64,000 nucleotides of DNA, taken from SAR324 cluster bacterium. Its GTDB lineage: Bacteria; SAR324; XYD2-FULL-50-16. Numbering within the stretch: the stretch's first letter is position 1; each line of letters opens with the position of its first letter. The stretch spans positions 27,747 to 91,746 of the forward strand of contig JANQGX010000081.1 of NCBI GenBank assembly GCA_028282885.1, written 5' to 3'. The notes below the pieces were generated by a model, which saw only the letters and a program-made list of their open reading frames with translations, was not told the origin of the DNA and did no database searches. Of this stretch, positions 1-8,990 are shown piece by piece. Made by a program: the position numbers and the translations under genes.

Positions 1-1443
1 GGCTTTAGGTTTTCTGTTGTGTTTCTTGATGAAATGCTTGGCCAGCGGGAGGATATCCTCTGTTCTCTCCCTCAAAGGTGGTATGTAGAGCTGGATGACG
101 GCAATACGATAATAGAGATCCGATCGAAACAGGTTCTGGCTGACTTGTTCCGTCAGGTTTCGATGGGTGGCGGTAATCACGCGAACATCAACCGGATAGG
201 ATTGTTTGTCGCCTACAGGTCTTACTTCCTTTTCCTGTAAGGCACGTAGTACTTTTACCTGTAAAGAAATATCCAGATCGCCAACCTCGTCCAGAAACAA
301 GGTCCCCCCGCTTGCCTCGCGAAACAAACCGGTGTGATGAGAGACCGCCCCGGTAAAAGCACCTTTCACATGACCAAACAGCTCCGATTCCAGAAGGGTT
401 TTTGGTAGTGCCCCGCAGTTAACAGCCACAAACGGCATATTTCGACGGCCGCTCTGTTTATGAATTGCCCTGGCAACAAGTTCTTTCCCGACCCCGGTTT
501 CTCCCAATATCAACACGGTGGAATCTACGTCCGCACAACGGGCAATCAATTCAAATACTTTTTGCATCGCTGTACTGATCCCGATGATCTCAGCTTTTAA
601 ACTGTTTCTTCGCACCGCGCGCTTTATCCGGAAGAGTTCTTTTTCCTTCTCCTCCAGCTTTTTCCGGTCGGTCACATCCTTCAAAATCTCAGCAAAAGCG
701 ATCACCTTTCCCTGGTGATCACGGACGCTTTCCACCTGACCCGAAAATTGACGATGTTCTCCATCAATCTTAAGGCTCACCTCGACCGGGCTGTCCTGTG
801 AATCCGGTAATTCCAGGATTCCCCGGACTCTACGGATCTCTTCTCCCTTGGGATTGTTTAACAGCAGTTTTCCCAGTTCATCGTAGACCGTTACGCAATC
901 CCCAATGCCAAATAGGATGGTTTCCAGCATCTGCTTCTCTCTTTTCAACTCATTTCGGCTGACGGCCAGTTTGTTGTTGACCCTGTTCAAGGCTTGCTGA
1001 CTCTCCAATAGCGCTTTATTGGATTGCTGAAGTTCGGCTTGTATCTTCTTCTGCTCCCGGATATCGGTAAACATGATATACTGAGATACAGGCTGCCCAT
1101 CCCGATCAAAATTGGTCGAAATATGAAACAAAGCCGGGATCCTCACGCCGGGTTCGTTATGTGGAAGAAAGAATTCATACTGATAAAACTTGTTCTGCTG
1201 TTGAGCCGCAAGATCCATTTTGAAAAGCTCCTCAAAATCCTCCGGATCGTAAAATTCGCTTGCATGATGCCCCACAACCTGGTCCCGAGTACCTCCAACC
1301 ATCTTCAGGAAGGTTTCGTTAACCTCCATTATCCAAAAATCCATATCCATGAAGGAAAAGCCGATATTGAGCGATTCCAGAAGTTGCAGATAGGTCTGGT
1401 CGAGGTGAAGAGAACCGTTCGAAAGTTTGGTGTCTGGTATCAT
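1..1443 (-). CDS. PAS-domain sigma-54-dependent transcriptional activator (3' end cut by window)
   Basis: Enhancer-binding protein that remodels sigma-54 RNA polymerase. I translated 481 residues from the minus strand; the gene runs off the left edge, so the HTH_8/Fis DNA-binding end is not visible. Residues about 12-130 and 170-260 look like two PAS sensor domains joined by a coiled coil (about 130-175). The AAA+ domain follows, with Walker A GETGVGKE (314-321), the sigma-54 contact loop GAFTGA (361-366) and Walker B GTLFLDEVGD (380-389). There is no receiver domain, so the signal is probably sensed directly through PAS. The ATG at 1443 has GAGG upstream. It is divergent from the saccharopine dehydrogenase-like gene, whose upstream region carries a candidate -24/-12 promoter, so that gene is the likely target. 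Confidence 0.93.
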   Translation of the reverse strand, partial: MIPDTKLSNGSLHLDQTYLQLLESLNIGFSFMDMDFWIMEVNETFLKMVGGTRDQVVGHHASEFYDPEDFEELFKMDLAAQQQNKFYQYEFFLPHNEPGVRIPALFHISTNFDRDGQPVSQYIMFTDIREQKKIQAELQQSNKALLESQQALNRVNNKLAVSRNELKREKQMLETILFGIGDCVTVYDELGKLLLNNPKGEEIRRVRGILELPDSQDSPVEVSLKIDGEHRQFSGQVESVRDHQGKVIAFAEILKDVTDRKKLEEKEKELFRIKRAVRRNSLKAEIIGISTAMQKVFELIARCADVDSTVLILGETGVGKELVARAIHKQSGRRNMPFVAVNCGALPKTLLESELFGHVKGAFTGAVSHHTGLFREASGGTLFLDEVGDLDISLQVKVLRALQEKEVRPVGDKQSYPVDVRVITATHRNLTEQVSQNLFRSDLYYRIAVIQLYIPPLRERTEDILPLAKHFIKKHNRKPKA

Positions 1444-1467
1444 AGTTGCCCTCGTTTGATGAAACAT

Positions 1468-1477
1468 TGTTGCAACA
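1468..1477. promoter_or_regulatory. Candidate activator binding palindrome (UAS)
   Basis: Perfect 10-bp palindrome TGTTGCAACA, followed at 1481-1486 by a further TTGCAA. A one-mismatch copy, TGCTGCAACA, lies at 1591-1600. The site is about 105-115 bp upstream of the candidate -24/-12 element, a normal enhancer distance for a sigma-54 activator. That it binds the neighbouring activator is inference. Confidence 0.4.
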
Positions 1478-1581
1478 TATTTGCAATACACTAGACCTTA
1501 TTCGCTTCTTCCTTATTTTGTCAAAAATTTTTTTATTTTTTTTATCAGTTAGTTAGTAACACAGTGGTCGCTAAATTGAGA

Positions 1582-1597
1582 TGGTATGTTTGCTGCA
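1582..1597 (+). promoter_or_regulatory. Candidate sigma-54 (-24/-12) promoter
   Basis: TGGTATGTTTGCTGCA has the invariant GG-N10-GC spacing and matches 9 of the 12 defined positions of TGGCACG-N4-TTGCA. It lies 92 bp upstream of the ATG at 1689, in the divergent region shared with a sigma-54 activator gene. Confidence 0.5.
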
Positions 1598-1688
1598 ACA
1601 TGTCGCACCAAACATTAGGTGGACAGGCAAAACCGACTAACAGCATGTATCACGAGTGCGATGCACGGAAGTTTTTTGAAAGGAAAAT

Positions 1689-2912
1689 ATGGCGAAAATA
1701 ATTGTCTTGGGCGGTTGTGGTGCCGTCGGTAGCAATGCAGTAAAAACCCTGGTCCGGGATAACACTTTTTCAGAGGTGGCAATCGGAGATAGCAATGTCG
1801 AAAAAGCGGAACGGATGGCCGAAGACCTCGGTCCGGGAGTAATCTCCCGGAAATTTGACGCGTTGGACATAGATAGCTGCAAAGATGCTATCGCCGGATG
1901 CGACTTGGTTTTAAATTGTGTGGGGCCTTTCTACAGCACAGTTAAAACAATTCTTACCGCGGCCATTGAGGTCGGAATCAATTATGTGGATGTCTGCGAC
2001 GATCCGGACGTGACCCTGGAAATTTTAGGCTTGGACGAAGCCGCAAAAAAGGCGGGCATTACCGCTCTAATCGGGATGGGGGCGTCACCGGGCATCACCA
2101 ATCTGTTGGCCAAGCTGGCGGCAGACGATTTTTTGGATGAAACCGATTCCATTGACATCTTTCATACCCATGGCGGTGAACCCTTCGAGGGAGACGGCGT
2201 GATCGGACACCGGTTTCATTGCATGAGTATCGATATCCCTATGTACCTGGAGGGAGAATTGAAATACGTCAGGTACTTTGAAGAAGATGGCATCGCCTTA
2301 AGGCAAAGCTTCGATTTTCCGCTGATCGGTAAGAATATCCCCCTGTACCCCTATCCTCACCCGGAACAATTGACATTGCCCCGTTATATCAAAGTGAAAA
2401 ACGTCACGAACAAAGGGTCGGTTCTTCCCATTGAGTACTACCAGCTCACTTCCGAGGTGTGTCGCTTGGGCATGGCTTCAAAAGAGCCTATTGAAGTCAA
2501 GGGACGGGAGGTGGTTCCTTATGACTTTGCCTTGGCGTTCATCAAGCGGGAGAGGGACCGGATATTAAAGGAAACGCAATTCGGGGAACAACGGGGCGCT
2601 ATGAGTATCGTCGTCAAAGGAAAGAAAAACGGCGAGATATTGGAATATCGTATTCATACCTATTCCAGCAGCCAGGCCCTGGGAGAAGGCACGGGTATCC
2701 CTGCAGCAGCCGGAGCGATCATGATGCAACAGGAAAAAGTCTCGGGAAAGGGAGTACTCCCGCCAGAGGGCTGCATCAGGCCTCTCGAATTTATTGATGT
2801 ATTTCGTCCGCTGGCCGATATGGCGGATGCAGATATGGGTAAATCCGGTGAGAGTTCACTTATCGTTGAACAAGTGGATGCCGATGGCAAGGTTACGACA
2901 TTGGATTTTTGA
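1689..2912 (+). CDS. Saccharopine dehydrogenase-family NAD(P)-binding oxidoreductase
   Basis: The 407-residue protein starts with a Rossmann fold (IIVLGGCGAVGSNAVKTL, residues 4-21), then an acidic strand end (GDSN) and the DLVLNCVGPF motif typical of saccharopine dehydrogenase-like proteins. The C-terminal half has the family's substrate/dimer region. It probably oxidises or reduces an amino-acid-derived imine or carbonyl in the cytoplasm; the substrate cannot be named. AAAGGA precedes the ATG at a good distance. A sigma-54-type promoter candidate lies upstream next to a divergent activator. A second amino-acid-type dehydrogenase (DapB-like) sits at 11.2 kb, so amino-acid or amino-alcohol catabolism is possible. 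Confidence 0.85.
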   Translation: MAKIIVLGGCGAVGSNAVKTLVRDNTFSEVAIGDSNVEKAERMAEDLGPGVISRKFDALDIDSCKDAIAGCDLVLNCVGPFYSTVKTILTAAIEVGINYVDVCDDPDVTLEILGLDEAAKKAGITALIGMGASPGITNLLAKLAADDFLDETDSIDIFHTHGGEPFEGDGVIGHRFHCMSIDIPMYLEGELKYVRYFEEDGIALRQSFDFPLIGKNIPLYPYPHPEQLTLPRYIKVKNVTNKGSVLPIEYYQLTSEVCRLGMASKEPIEVKGREVVPYDFALAFIKRERDRILKETQFGEQRGAMSIVVKGKKNGEILEYRIHTYSSSQALGEGTGIPAAAGAIMMQQEKVSGKGVLPPEGCIRPLEFIDVFRPLADMADADMGKSGESSLIVEQVDADGKVTTLDF

Positions 2913-3023
2913 GTTTTCTTTCCAGCATAGCCGTCCAGATGTTTTGATTGAGCATCAGATTCGTTCAGGACCCCGGCTACGATTTTTAACCGAGCAATGA
3001 TGAAGAAACAAAAAGGAAACATG

Positions 3024-4868
3024 ATGAAAAAGCGATGCAACCCTTCAGGAATAAAGAGAAAAAGTCTATTGGTTGCGGCAGTATTATTGATTTTTCTGGG
3101 CATTTCAAATTGTGCCGACAACTCGTCCAGCTCTAGCTCTTCCGACAATGCCATTACGGCCTTTAGCTTCTTAGCGGAAAATAATGACGCCTTGTCATCC
3201 GATGTCGATGCAACCGTCGATGGGACGAACATTTCCGCAACCGTACCGAATGGAACCGGCGTAGCCGCGCTGGTCGCGACCTTCACGACCACGGGAGAAA
3301 GCGTCGCCGTGGGGGACACCACTCAAGTGAGTGGTACAACCGCTAATGATTTCAGCAGTGAAGTCACTTACACGGTGACTGCCGAGAATGGATCAACGAA
3401 AGATTATGCAGTAACCGTTACGATTGGTGACGATACGAGTGGGGATGGTGACGATACAAGTGGGGGCAGTCAAGCGGCTACACCGACGTTTAGTCCCGAC
3501 ACCGGTACCTATACATCGTCTCAAAGCGTTACGATCAGCTGCACGACCAGTGGGGCCACCATCTATTATACAACCGACGGCACCACACCCACCAGTTCAT
3601 CCACTCTTTATAGTTCTGCCGTTACAATCAGTTCCACAACAACACTCAAGGCCATCGCCGCGGCATCGGGATATACGGATAGTGAGGTGGCCAGCGCGAC
3701 CTACACAATGCAAATACCGGTATCCTCCTGGAGTTTTGTAGACGGTGACGGCACGTATGGCATTAATCAGGACACCTCGGAAAGTGCTAGAAGAGTGACA
3801 ATGGTCGAATATAATTCCAAACTCTATGCCGCATGGATGGAGGATTTATCAGGAACCACTCAAATTCGGGTAAAGGTTTACGATGGAAGTAGTTGGAGTT
3901 CTGTGGACGGCGGTGCAACGACGGGACTCAATAGGGATTCGGCAAACAATGCGGAAAACCCATCTCTGGCTGTATACAACTCCAAACTTTACCTCGCCTG
4001 GGACGAATTTTACAGTTCCAGATCTCAAATTAGGGTCAAAGCATATGATGGAAGTAGCTGGAGTTTTGTGGATGGCGGCGCCGTAACAGGGCTGAACTAT
4101 GATACAGGTCAAAATGCCGCTCTCACCTCCATGTCCGTATACGACTCCAAACTCTATCTTGCCTGGCATGAGGACAATCAAATCCGGGTAAAAGTATACG
4201 ACGGAAGCAGTTGGAGTTTTGCGGATGGCGGCGGAGCGACTGGGTTGAATAAAGACACGTCCAAATCAGCCTCCTACGTTTCCTTGATTGTATTCGATTC
4301 CAAACTCTATGCCGCATGGCAGGAGCCGGATAGTTTAAGCAAAGAACAAATCCGTGTCAAAGTGTACGACGGAAGTAGCTGGAGCTTTGTAGACGGCGAC
4401 GCCGCAACAGGACTAAACTATAACACGGCTGCCCACAGCAAATACGTTTCCACATCGGTATATAACTCCAAACTCTATGTCGCATGGCAAGAGTTTGATT
4501 CAACCTTTCAAATCCGGGTGAAGGTTTATGATGGAAGTAGTTGGAGCTTTGTGGATGGCGGAGGCACGACAGGACTTAACAAGGACACGTCTGAATCTGG
4601 TGAAAACACTTCCATGTCGGTTTTTAACGCCATTCTCTATCTCACATGGAATGAGGCCAATGGAAGCAACAAAAAGCAAATCCGGGTAAAAAGCTATGAT
4701 GGAAGTAGTTGGAGCTTTGTGGATGGAAACGGCGACAATGGACTCAATAAGGATTCTTCTGTAAATGCTTCGTACCCTGTCGCCTATGTATTTGATTCCA
4801 AACTCTATATCGCATGGAACGAGTATGTCGGAGCCGAAAATCAGGCACGGGTAATTTCCGGGCAGTAA
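3024..4868 (+). CDS. Lipoprotein with DUF5018-like, chitobiase C-terminal-like and seven propeller-type repeats
   Basis: Predicted outer-surface lipoprotein of about 614 residues. ATGs occur at 2997, 3000, 3021 and 3024; AAGGA at 3013-3017 favours 3024. A signal peptide ends at the lipobox-like LGISNC, followed by a serine linker. Next come a DUF5018-like cadherin fold (motif NGSTKDYAVTV), an Asp/Gly/Ser linker and a CHB_HEX_C_1-like domain (motif GATIYYTTDGTTPTSS). The rest is seven repeats of about 50-56 residues with the core SSWSFVDG, TGLN, SKLYLAW and QIRVKVYDG. Seven such units suggest a closed seven-bladed beta-propeller, probably for binding glycans or surfaces. It precedes a sugar kinase and a sulfatase, so polysaccharide capture is plausible but unproven. 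Confidence 0.85.
   Translation: MKKRCNPSGIKRKSLLVAAVLLIFLGISNCADNSSSSSSSDNAITAFSFLAENNDALSSDVDATVDGTNISATVPNGTGVAALVATFTTTGESVAVGDTTQVSGTTANDFSSEVTYTVTAENGSTKDYAVTVTIGDDTSGDGDDTSGGSQAATPTFSPDTGTYTSSQSVTISCTTSGATIYYTTDGTTPTSSSTLYSSAVTISSTTTLKAIAAASGYTDSEVASATYTMQIPVSSWSFVDGDGTYGINQDTSESARRVTMVEYNSKLYAAWMEDLSGTTQIRVKVYDGSSWSSVDGGATTGLNRDSANNAENPSLAVYNSKLYLAWDEFYSSRSQIRVKAYDGSSWSFVDGGAVTGLNYDTGQNAALTSMSVYDSKLYLAWHEDNQIRVKVYDGSSWSFADGGGATGLNKDTSKSASYVSLIVFDSKLYAAWQEPDSLSKEQIRVKVYDGSSWSFVDGDAATGLNYNTAAHSKYVSTSVYNSKLYVAWQEFDSTFQIRVKVYDGSSWSFVDGGGTTGLNKDTSESGENTSMSVFNAILYLTWNEANGSNKKQIRVKSYDGSSWSFVDGNGDNGLNKDSSVNASYPVAYVFDSKLYIAWNEYVGAENQARVISGQ
3725..4868 (+). repeat. Seven tandem coding repeats (about 150-170 bp each)
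   Basis: In-frame, imperfect tandem repeats that encode the propeller blades of the lipoprotein. A conserved core reading TATGATGGAAGTAGTTGGAG, with small changes, recurs once per unit. Unit length varies between 51 and 56 codons, so this is a protein repeat under selection and not a simple satellite. Confidence 0.85.
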
Positions 4869-4883
4869 AGGGTGTCAGGGGAC

Positions 4884-6452
4884 ATGGCAAACACGTACAT
4901 CCTGGCTTTTGATCACGGCACATCCGGGATGAAGTCTGCGATTGTCGATACCAAAGGCCGGGTGATCGATTTCGAATTTGCGGATACCCCCATCCATTTT
5001 CTTCCCGGAGGCGGTGCGGAGCAGGACCCGCAGGACTGGTGGGAAGCGCTGTTGCTGACCGCCAAAAAACTGGTGCAACGCCGAAAAGTACCTCCTGAAG
5101 AAATCGCTGCCATTGGAATCTCCAGCACCTTTTCCAGCACTGTGGCTGTCGACAGGGAAGGTCGGCATCTGATGAATTCCCTCACCTGGATGGATTCAAG
5201 GGGGGCGCCATACATTCGGCAGTGTTTCTCCGGATTCCCCAATGTTAAAGGGATCAATCTGCTCAAGGCTCTGAAATGGGTCAGAAAAACGGCGGGTGCC
5301 CCTTCACTGTCCGGAAAGGACGATATCGGTCATGTTTTGCTGATTAAACATGAATATCCTGAAATTTATGAAAAAACCTACATGTTTCTCCCCAGCAAAG
5401 ATTACCTGAATCTGCGATTGACAGGGATATTTGCAGCGTCGTTCGACTCCATGCACCTCTTCTGGCTGACAAACATCAGAGATATTAACAACATGTTTTA
5501 TGACGATTCCCTGATTGAGGACGCAGGCATCGATAAAGCCAAGCTTCCGCCCATGAAGCTGTCCACCGACATTCTCGGGACAGTGTCCGCTTCAGTTGCG
5601 GACGAAATCGGTATCAGCCGGGACGTTAAGGTCGTGATGGGATCACCGGATCATCAAAGTGCTTGTATCGGATCCGGGGCGGTGAGGGACTATGAAGGGC
5701 ATTTGTACATCGGAACCTCTTCCTGGATCGAGTGTCTGGTCCCCTTCAAGAAAACCGACATTTTTCATTCAATTGCCTCTTTCCCCACAGCAATTCCCGG
5801 CAGGTATCAGTGCATTAACGAACAGGATCTGGCCGGCGGATGTTTGTCGTTTCTGATGGACAACGTCCTGTTTTACGAAAACAATCACATTCCCACCATC
5901 GCACCGGATGAGGCATATGAGGCATTAAATCGGGCAGCACGGCAGATTCCCCCCGGCAGCGACAAACTGATTTTCACACCATGGTTAAATGGCGAACGAA
6001 CACCGGTTGACGACACCTCGCTTAAGGGGGGATTTCATAACATGTCCAAAACCCATACTCGCGATCACATGATTCGAGCAGTGATGGAAGGAGTGGCATA
6101 TAACACTCGCTGGATGCTTAGTTTCACAGAAAAATACATCGGCCGTAGACTGTCACCGATCAATATTATTGGTGGTGGGGCGAAATCCGATTTGTGGTGT
6201 CAGATTTTCGCGGATGTGCTTCAACGCGATATACGTCAAGTGAACGGTCCCGTCCATGCCAATGCAAGAGGAGCGGCCTTTATTGCCTTGGTGGGATTGG
6301 GGATGATCGGTTTTGACGACATACCGGTACTAACGAGCTACGAAAACACCTATACGCCGAATCCCTTGAATGTGCCCATATATGAAGCGCTTTACAAATC
6401 CTTTCTTAGAATATACAAAGCAAACAAAGCCATATACCGCCATCTTAATTGA
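4884..6452 (+). CDS. FGGY-family carbohydrate kinase (xylulokinase-like)
   Basis: ATP-dependent sugar kinase with two actin-like domains. The N-terminus has the phosphate-binding loop AFDHGTSGMKSAIVD, then EQDPQDWWEA. The second domain has FGGY hallmarks WLNGERTPVDD and IIGGGAKSDLWCQIFADVLQ. The length of about 522 residues is usual for the family. ATG 4884 aligns with the family start; an upstream in-frame GTG at 4872 is possible. The substrate is not fixed by sequence: xylulose, ribulose or a polyol are all possible. The gene follows the repeat lipoprotein by 15 bp and precedes a membrane protein and a sulfatase on the same strand, which suggests an operon for a sulfated or modified sugar. 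Confidence 0.9.
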   Translation: MANTYILAFDHGTSGMKSAIVDTKGRVIDFEFADTPIHFLPGGGAEQDPQDWWEALLLTAKKLVQRRKVPPEEIAAIGISSTFSSTVAVDREGRHLMNSLTWMDSRGAPYIRQCFSGFPNVKGINLLKALKWVRKTAGAPSLSGKDDIGHVLLIKHEYPEIYEKTYMFLPSKDYLNLRLTGIFAASFDSMHLFWLTNIRDINNMFYDDSLIEDAGIDKAKLPPMKLSTDILGTVSASVADEIGISRDVKVVMGSPDHQSACIGSGAVRDYEGHLYIGTSSWIECLVPFKKTDIFHSIASFPTAIPGRYQCINEQDLAGGCLSFLMDNVLFYENNHIPTIAPDEAYEALNRAARQIPPGSDKLIFTPWLNGERTPVDDTSLKGGFHNMSKTHTRDHMIRAVMEGVAYNTRWMLSFTEKYIGRRLSPINIIGGGAKSDLWCQIFADVLQRDIRQVNGPVHANARGAAFIALVGLGMIGFDDIPVLTSYENTYTPNPLNVPIYEALYKSFLRIYKANKAIYRHLN

Positions 6453-6499
6453 CCGATTTCGGTTGATAGCAACAGCAATCGACTCGCCAGGAGAAACGA

Positions 6500-7072
6500 A
6501 TGGATAAACAAGCCTTTAGACAATCAGTGGTTGTTCCTGTATCCATGGTCTTTCTGGTCATGGTTTGTTCTATTCTTATGCATCGCTTCTCAGCAACCCT
6601 GGATAGCGACTTTATTCAGCGGACCCTGGCTTTTGTTTTCGGAACGACGTTTTTTCTGGCTGTAGCTTTTGGAACACCGTTTGTTTACGCGTTTGCCTAC
6701 CTGGGAGGTGCGTCTCTAAAATTGAGAATTCTAGCCATATCCGTCACACCTTTCGCCTGGGCCACCAAGGAGTGTATCAAAATATATGAATCCCATACCA
6801 TCCTGGAATGCCTGTACTGGTATCTGAATCCGCTAAATATCTGGCTGGTATTGCTGATGACACTTGAGGCGGGACTGGCGGATCTGTACTGTCGCCGCCT
6901 GAGAAAAAAACAAGGAGATGATGTTCGTGTGGCAAATCCCGCTTCCCTCGCTGTCGTATCGATTAGTCTGATTCTTTTCATTGCTGTCTATTCCTGGGGA
7001 AAAGGGGAAAACATCTATGTTATCTTTCTGAAAGGATATCGATATTTCTTCGGATCGGGTCTACAGGTTTAA
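6500..7072 (+). CDS. Integral membrane protein of unknown function
   Basis: 190 residues with about five to six hydrophobic segments, for example VVVPVSMVFLVMVCSILM near the N-terminus, a GTTFFLAVAFGTPFVYAFAY segment, PLNIWLVLLMTLEAG and a C-terminal VVSISLILFIAVYSW. I do not recognise a family. AGGAGA lies at a proper distance before the ATG. It sits between a sugar kinase and a sulfatase on the same strand with short gaps, so it is probably co-transcribed with them. A role in the export or uptake of the sulfatase's substrate is speculation. Confidence 0.7.
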   Translation: MDKQAFRQSVVVPVSMVFLVMVCSILMHRFSATLDSDFIQRTLAFVFGTTFFLAVAFGTPFVYAFAYLGGASLKLRILAISVTPFAWATKECIKIYESHTILECLYWYLNPLNIWLVLLMTLEAGLADLYCRRLRKKQGDDVRVANPASLAVVSISLILFIAVYSWGKGENIYVIFLKGYRYFFGSGLQV

Positions 7073-7113
7073 AGAAGAAATCAACAGTAAATCCCAACTA
7101 GGAGGACCGACGC

Positions 7114-8547
7114 ATGCTAAAACAATCAAAGCGATCATTCCCGGATCTACTGTCCAGAAGAGATGCGCTGAAGATGCTGGGAGCGATATCTGCTGCCGGT
7201 CTTGGGGAGTTGGCGCTTCCGAAAATCGCAGCTGCAACCGACGGGAAATCGAACCAACGGCCCAATATCATTTTCATCCTCGGAGACAATCATAACGCGA
7301 ATGTCATGGGCTGTGCCGGACATCCCTTTATTAAAACGCCGGGATTGGATCGATTGGCTCGGGAGGGTGTCTTGTTCGAGAAAACGTTCAACACAACCTC
7401 CCTCTGCAGTCCCTCAAGGGCAAGTATTCTCACCGGAGCCTACGCACACAGGCATGGTGTCAGAAACAATCACACCCCGTGGACCGGGCAAATGAAGACG
7501 TTTCTGGAGCATCTGTCGAATAACGACTATGATACCGCCTTCATCGGAAAATGGCATATGCCGGGCAAAGGCCTGCCCGATATGCCGTTTCTTGATCTCT
7601 TTGTCTCCTATACCTATCGGGAGGGGCAGGGTTCCTACTTCAACTGCCCCATGATTGTCGACGGTGAAGAGGTGCCGTCGCGCCGGGAGTATATTACCGA
7701 AGAAGTCACCGACTGGGCCATTGAATTCATGGAGCGAAAAAGAAGCGAGACAAACGGGCAGGAGAATCCATTTTGCATCTATCTTGCCCACCGGCCGGGT
7801 CACCCTCCTTGCGAAGCGCCAAAGGATATCCGCGGTATGTACGACGATGTGAAACTGGATCTGCCCAAAGGCATTGATCCCTGGTGGTTCGGGAAGATGA
7901 ACCAGAACGTCTTCCAGGGGATTATGATGGGATCCTATGAGACCCAGTACCGGAAATACTGCGAGGTGCTTACAGCCATGGACCGGGATATTGCGCGCCT
8001 GCTAGACAAGGTGGATGAATCAGGCTTGAGAGAAAATACGATGGTGATCTACCTGGGAGATAATGGAATGCAGTGGGGAACGCACGGTCGTCATGGTATT
8101 CGGGAACCCTATGAGGATTCGGCCAGGTTGCCGTTTATCGTTCGCGCTCCGGGCTGGATTGACGATCACGGCTCCCGAAGGAAGCAGATGGCGCTGAATA
8201 TCGATATCGCACCCACATTGCTGGATCTGGCAGGGATCCCCATTCCGCCTGAAATGGATGGTGAAAGCCTGCAATCGATCTTCAGGGATGGCGGAGCAGA
8301 GGGAAGGGAAGCATTTCTGATGGAATTCTGGAAATACTACCCGGAAAATACGCCATCCTACGTTGGGGTAAGAACCAACACTCATAAATATATCGAGTTC
8401 GAGAAGGGGAGAACACCTTGGCTATTTGACCTGGTCAACGATCCGAAAGAGATGAACAATCTTTTTGGAACCGAAGACGGTGACAAACTTTTACCGATAA
8501 TGAAAAAAATACTGGCTGAACAAAGATCCAGACAACCAGTGGTGTAA
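7114..8547 (+). CDS. Tat-exported type I sulfatase
   Basis: Arylsulfatase-type enzyme of 477 residues that hydrolyses sulfate esters outside the cytoplasm. The N-terminus is a twin-arginine signal (SRRDALKMLG near residue 14, then AAGLGELALP). The formylglycine site is Cys98 in LCSPSRASILTG, the C-x-P-S-R form; a cysteine here can be matured anaerobically by a radical-SAM anSME enzyme, none of which is visible in the window. Other family motifs are GDNHNANVMG (metal site), GKWHMPG, and LGDNG followed by WGTHGRHG. AGGAGGA precedes the ATG. It ends the kinase/membrane protein/sulfatase run, so desulfation of a carbohydrate or polyol before phosphorylation is the likely theme. Confidence 0.93.
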   Translation: MLKQSKRSFPDLLSRRDALKMLGAISAAGLGELALPKIAAATDGKSNQRPNIIFILGDNHNANVMGCAGHPFIKTPGLDRLAREGVLFEKTFNTTSLCSPSRASILTGAYAHRHGVRNNHTPWTGQMKTFLEHLSNNDYDTAFIGKWHMPGKGLPDMPFLDLFVSYTYREGQGSYFNCPMIVDGEEVPSRREYITEEVTDWAIEFMERKRSETNGQENPFCIYLAHRPGHPPCEAPKDIRGMYDDVKLDLPKGIDPWWFGKMNQNVFQGIMMGSYETQYRKYCEVLTAMDRDIARLLDKVDESGLRENTMVIYLGDNGMQWGTHGRHGIREPYEDSARLPFIVRAPGWIDDHGSRRKQMALNIDIAPTLLDLAGIPIPPEMDGESLQSIFRDGGAEGREAFLMEFWKYYPENTPSYVGVRTNTHKYIEFEKGRTPWLFDLVNDPKEMNNLFGTEDGDKLLPIMKKILAEQRSRQPVV

Positions 8548-8990
8548 ATTCTCAATGAATGCGGTCAACACGGCGCAATGTACCCTCTTGGATATGCCTT
8601 GACTAAATATGGAGATGTGCAGGTTAAGAACGGGGAGCTGATCGTTATCCGGGGACGGAGATCGGCTGATGTTTAACTCCACAGACCAACTCATTCCGAT
8701 CATGAACAACGACCTGTTAAGAATCGAAGAAAAATCCCTTTTTACGGTAGCGGCGCATGGATTTTAGTGAAGGAGGATAGATCCGGCAAAGGTGTTTCGA
8801 TACCCGACCGACGACCAGGGCCGTTACATCCGTTCCGTCGGGAACGGTGGCTGCAATCGCGGTTCCGGAAATCGTGGTGGTAAGTAACATTCTGGGGTTG
8901 GTATTTCGCCACATCAATGACTTCAACTTCATACTGACTACTTCAGTAGTGAAATAATAACAAAGTACTAAATTAGACACATTCCACAAC
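8548..8990. other. Intergenic region with gene remnants
   Basis: No intact gene was found in these 443 bp. In frame with the sulfatase, just after its TAA, a stop-free stretch runs to about 8676 and reads like coding sequence (GQHGAMYPLGYALTKYGDV); I do not recognise it. Further on, the minus strand carries a DUF5018-like remnant, listed separately. Confidence 0.4.
8810..8872 (-). pseudogene. DUF5018-like lipoprotein remnant
   Basis: The minus strand encodes ISGTAIAATVPDGTDVTALV, closely resembling the DUF5018-like segment of the lipoprotein at 3.2 kb (NISATVPNGTGVAALV). There is no signal peptide, lipobox or continuation on either side, so it looks like a short relic of a paralogous gene. 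Confidence 0.45.

Noticed and set aside
2660..3322. 220-codon open frame on the minus strand spanning two genes
   Set aside because: It is low-complexity antisense of the lipoprotein and of the end of the dehydrogenase; no motif or ribosome site.
3725..4868. CRISPR-like tandem repeats
   Set aside because: The repeats are in frame, about 160 bp apart and diverged as protein blades; there are no short spacers and no cas genes.
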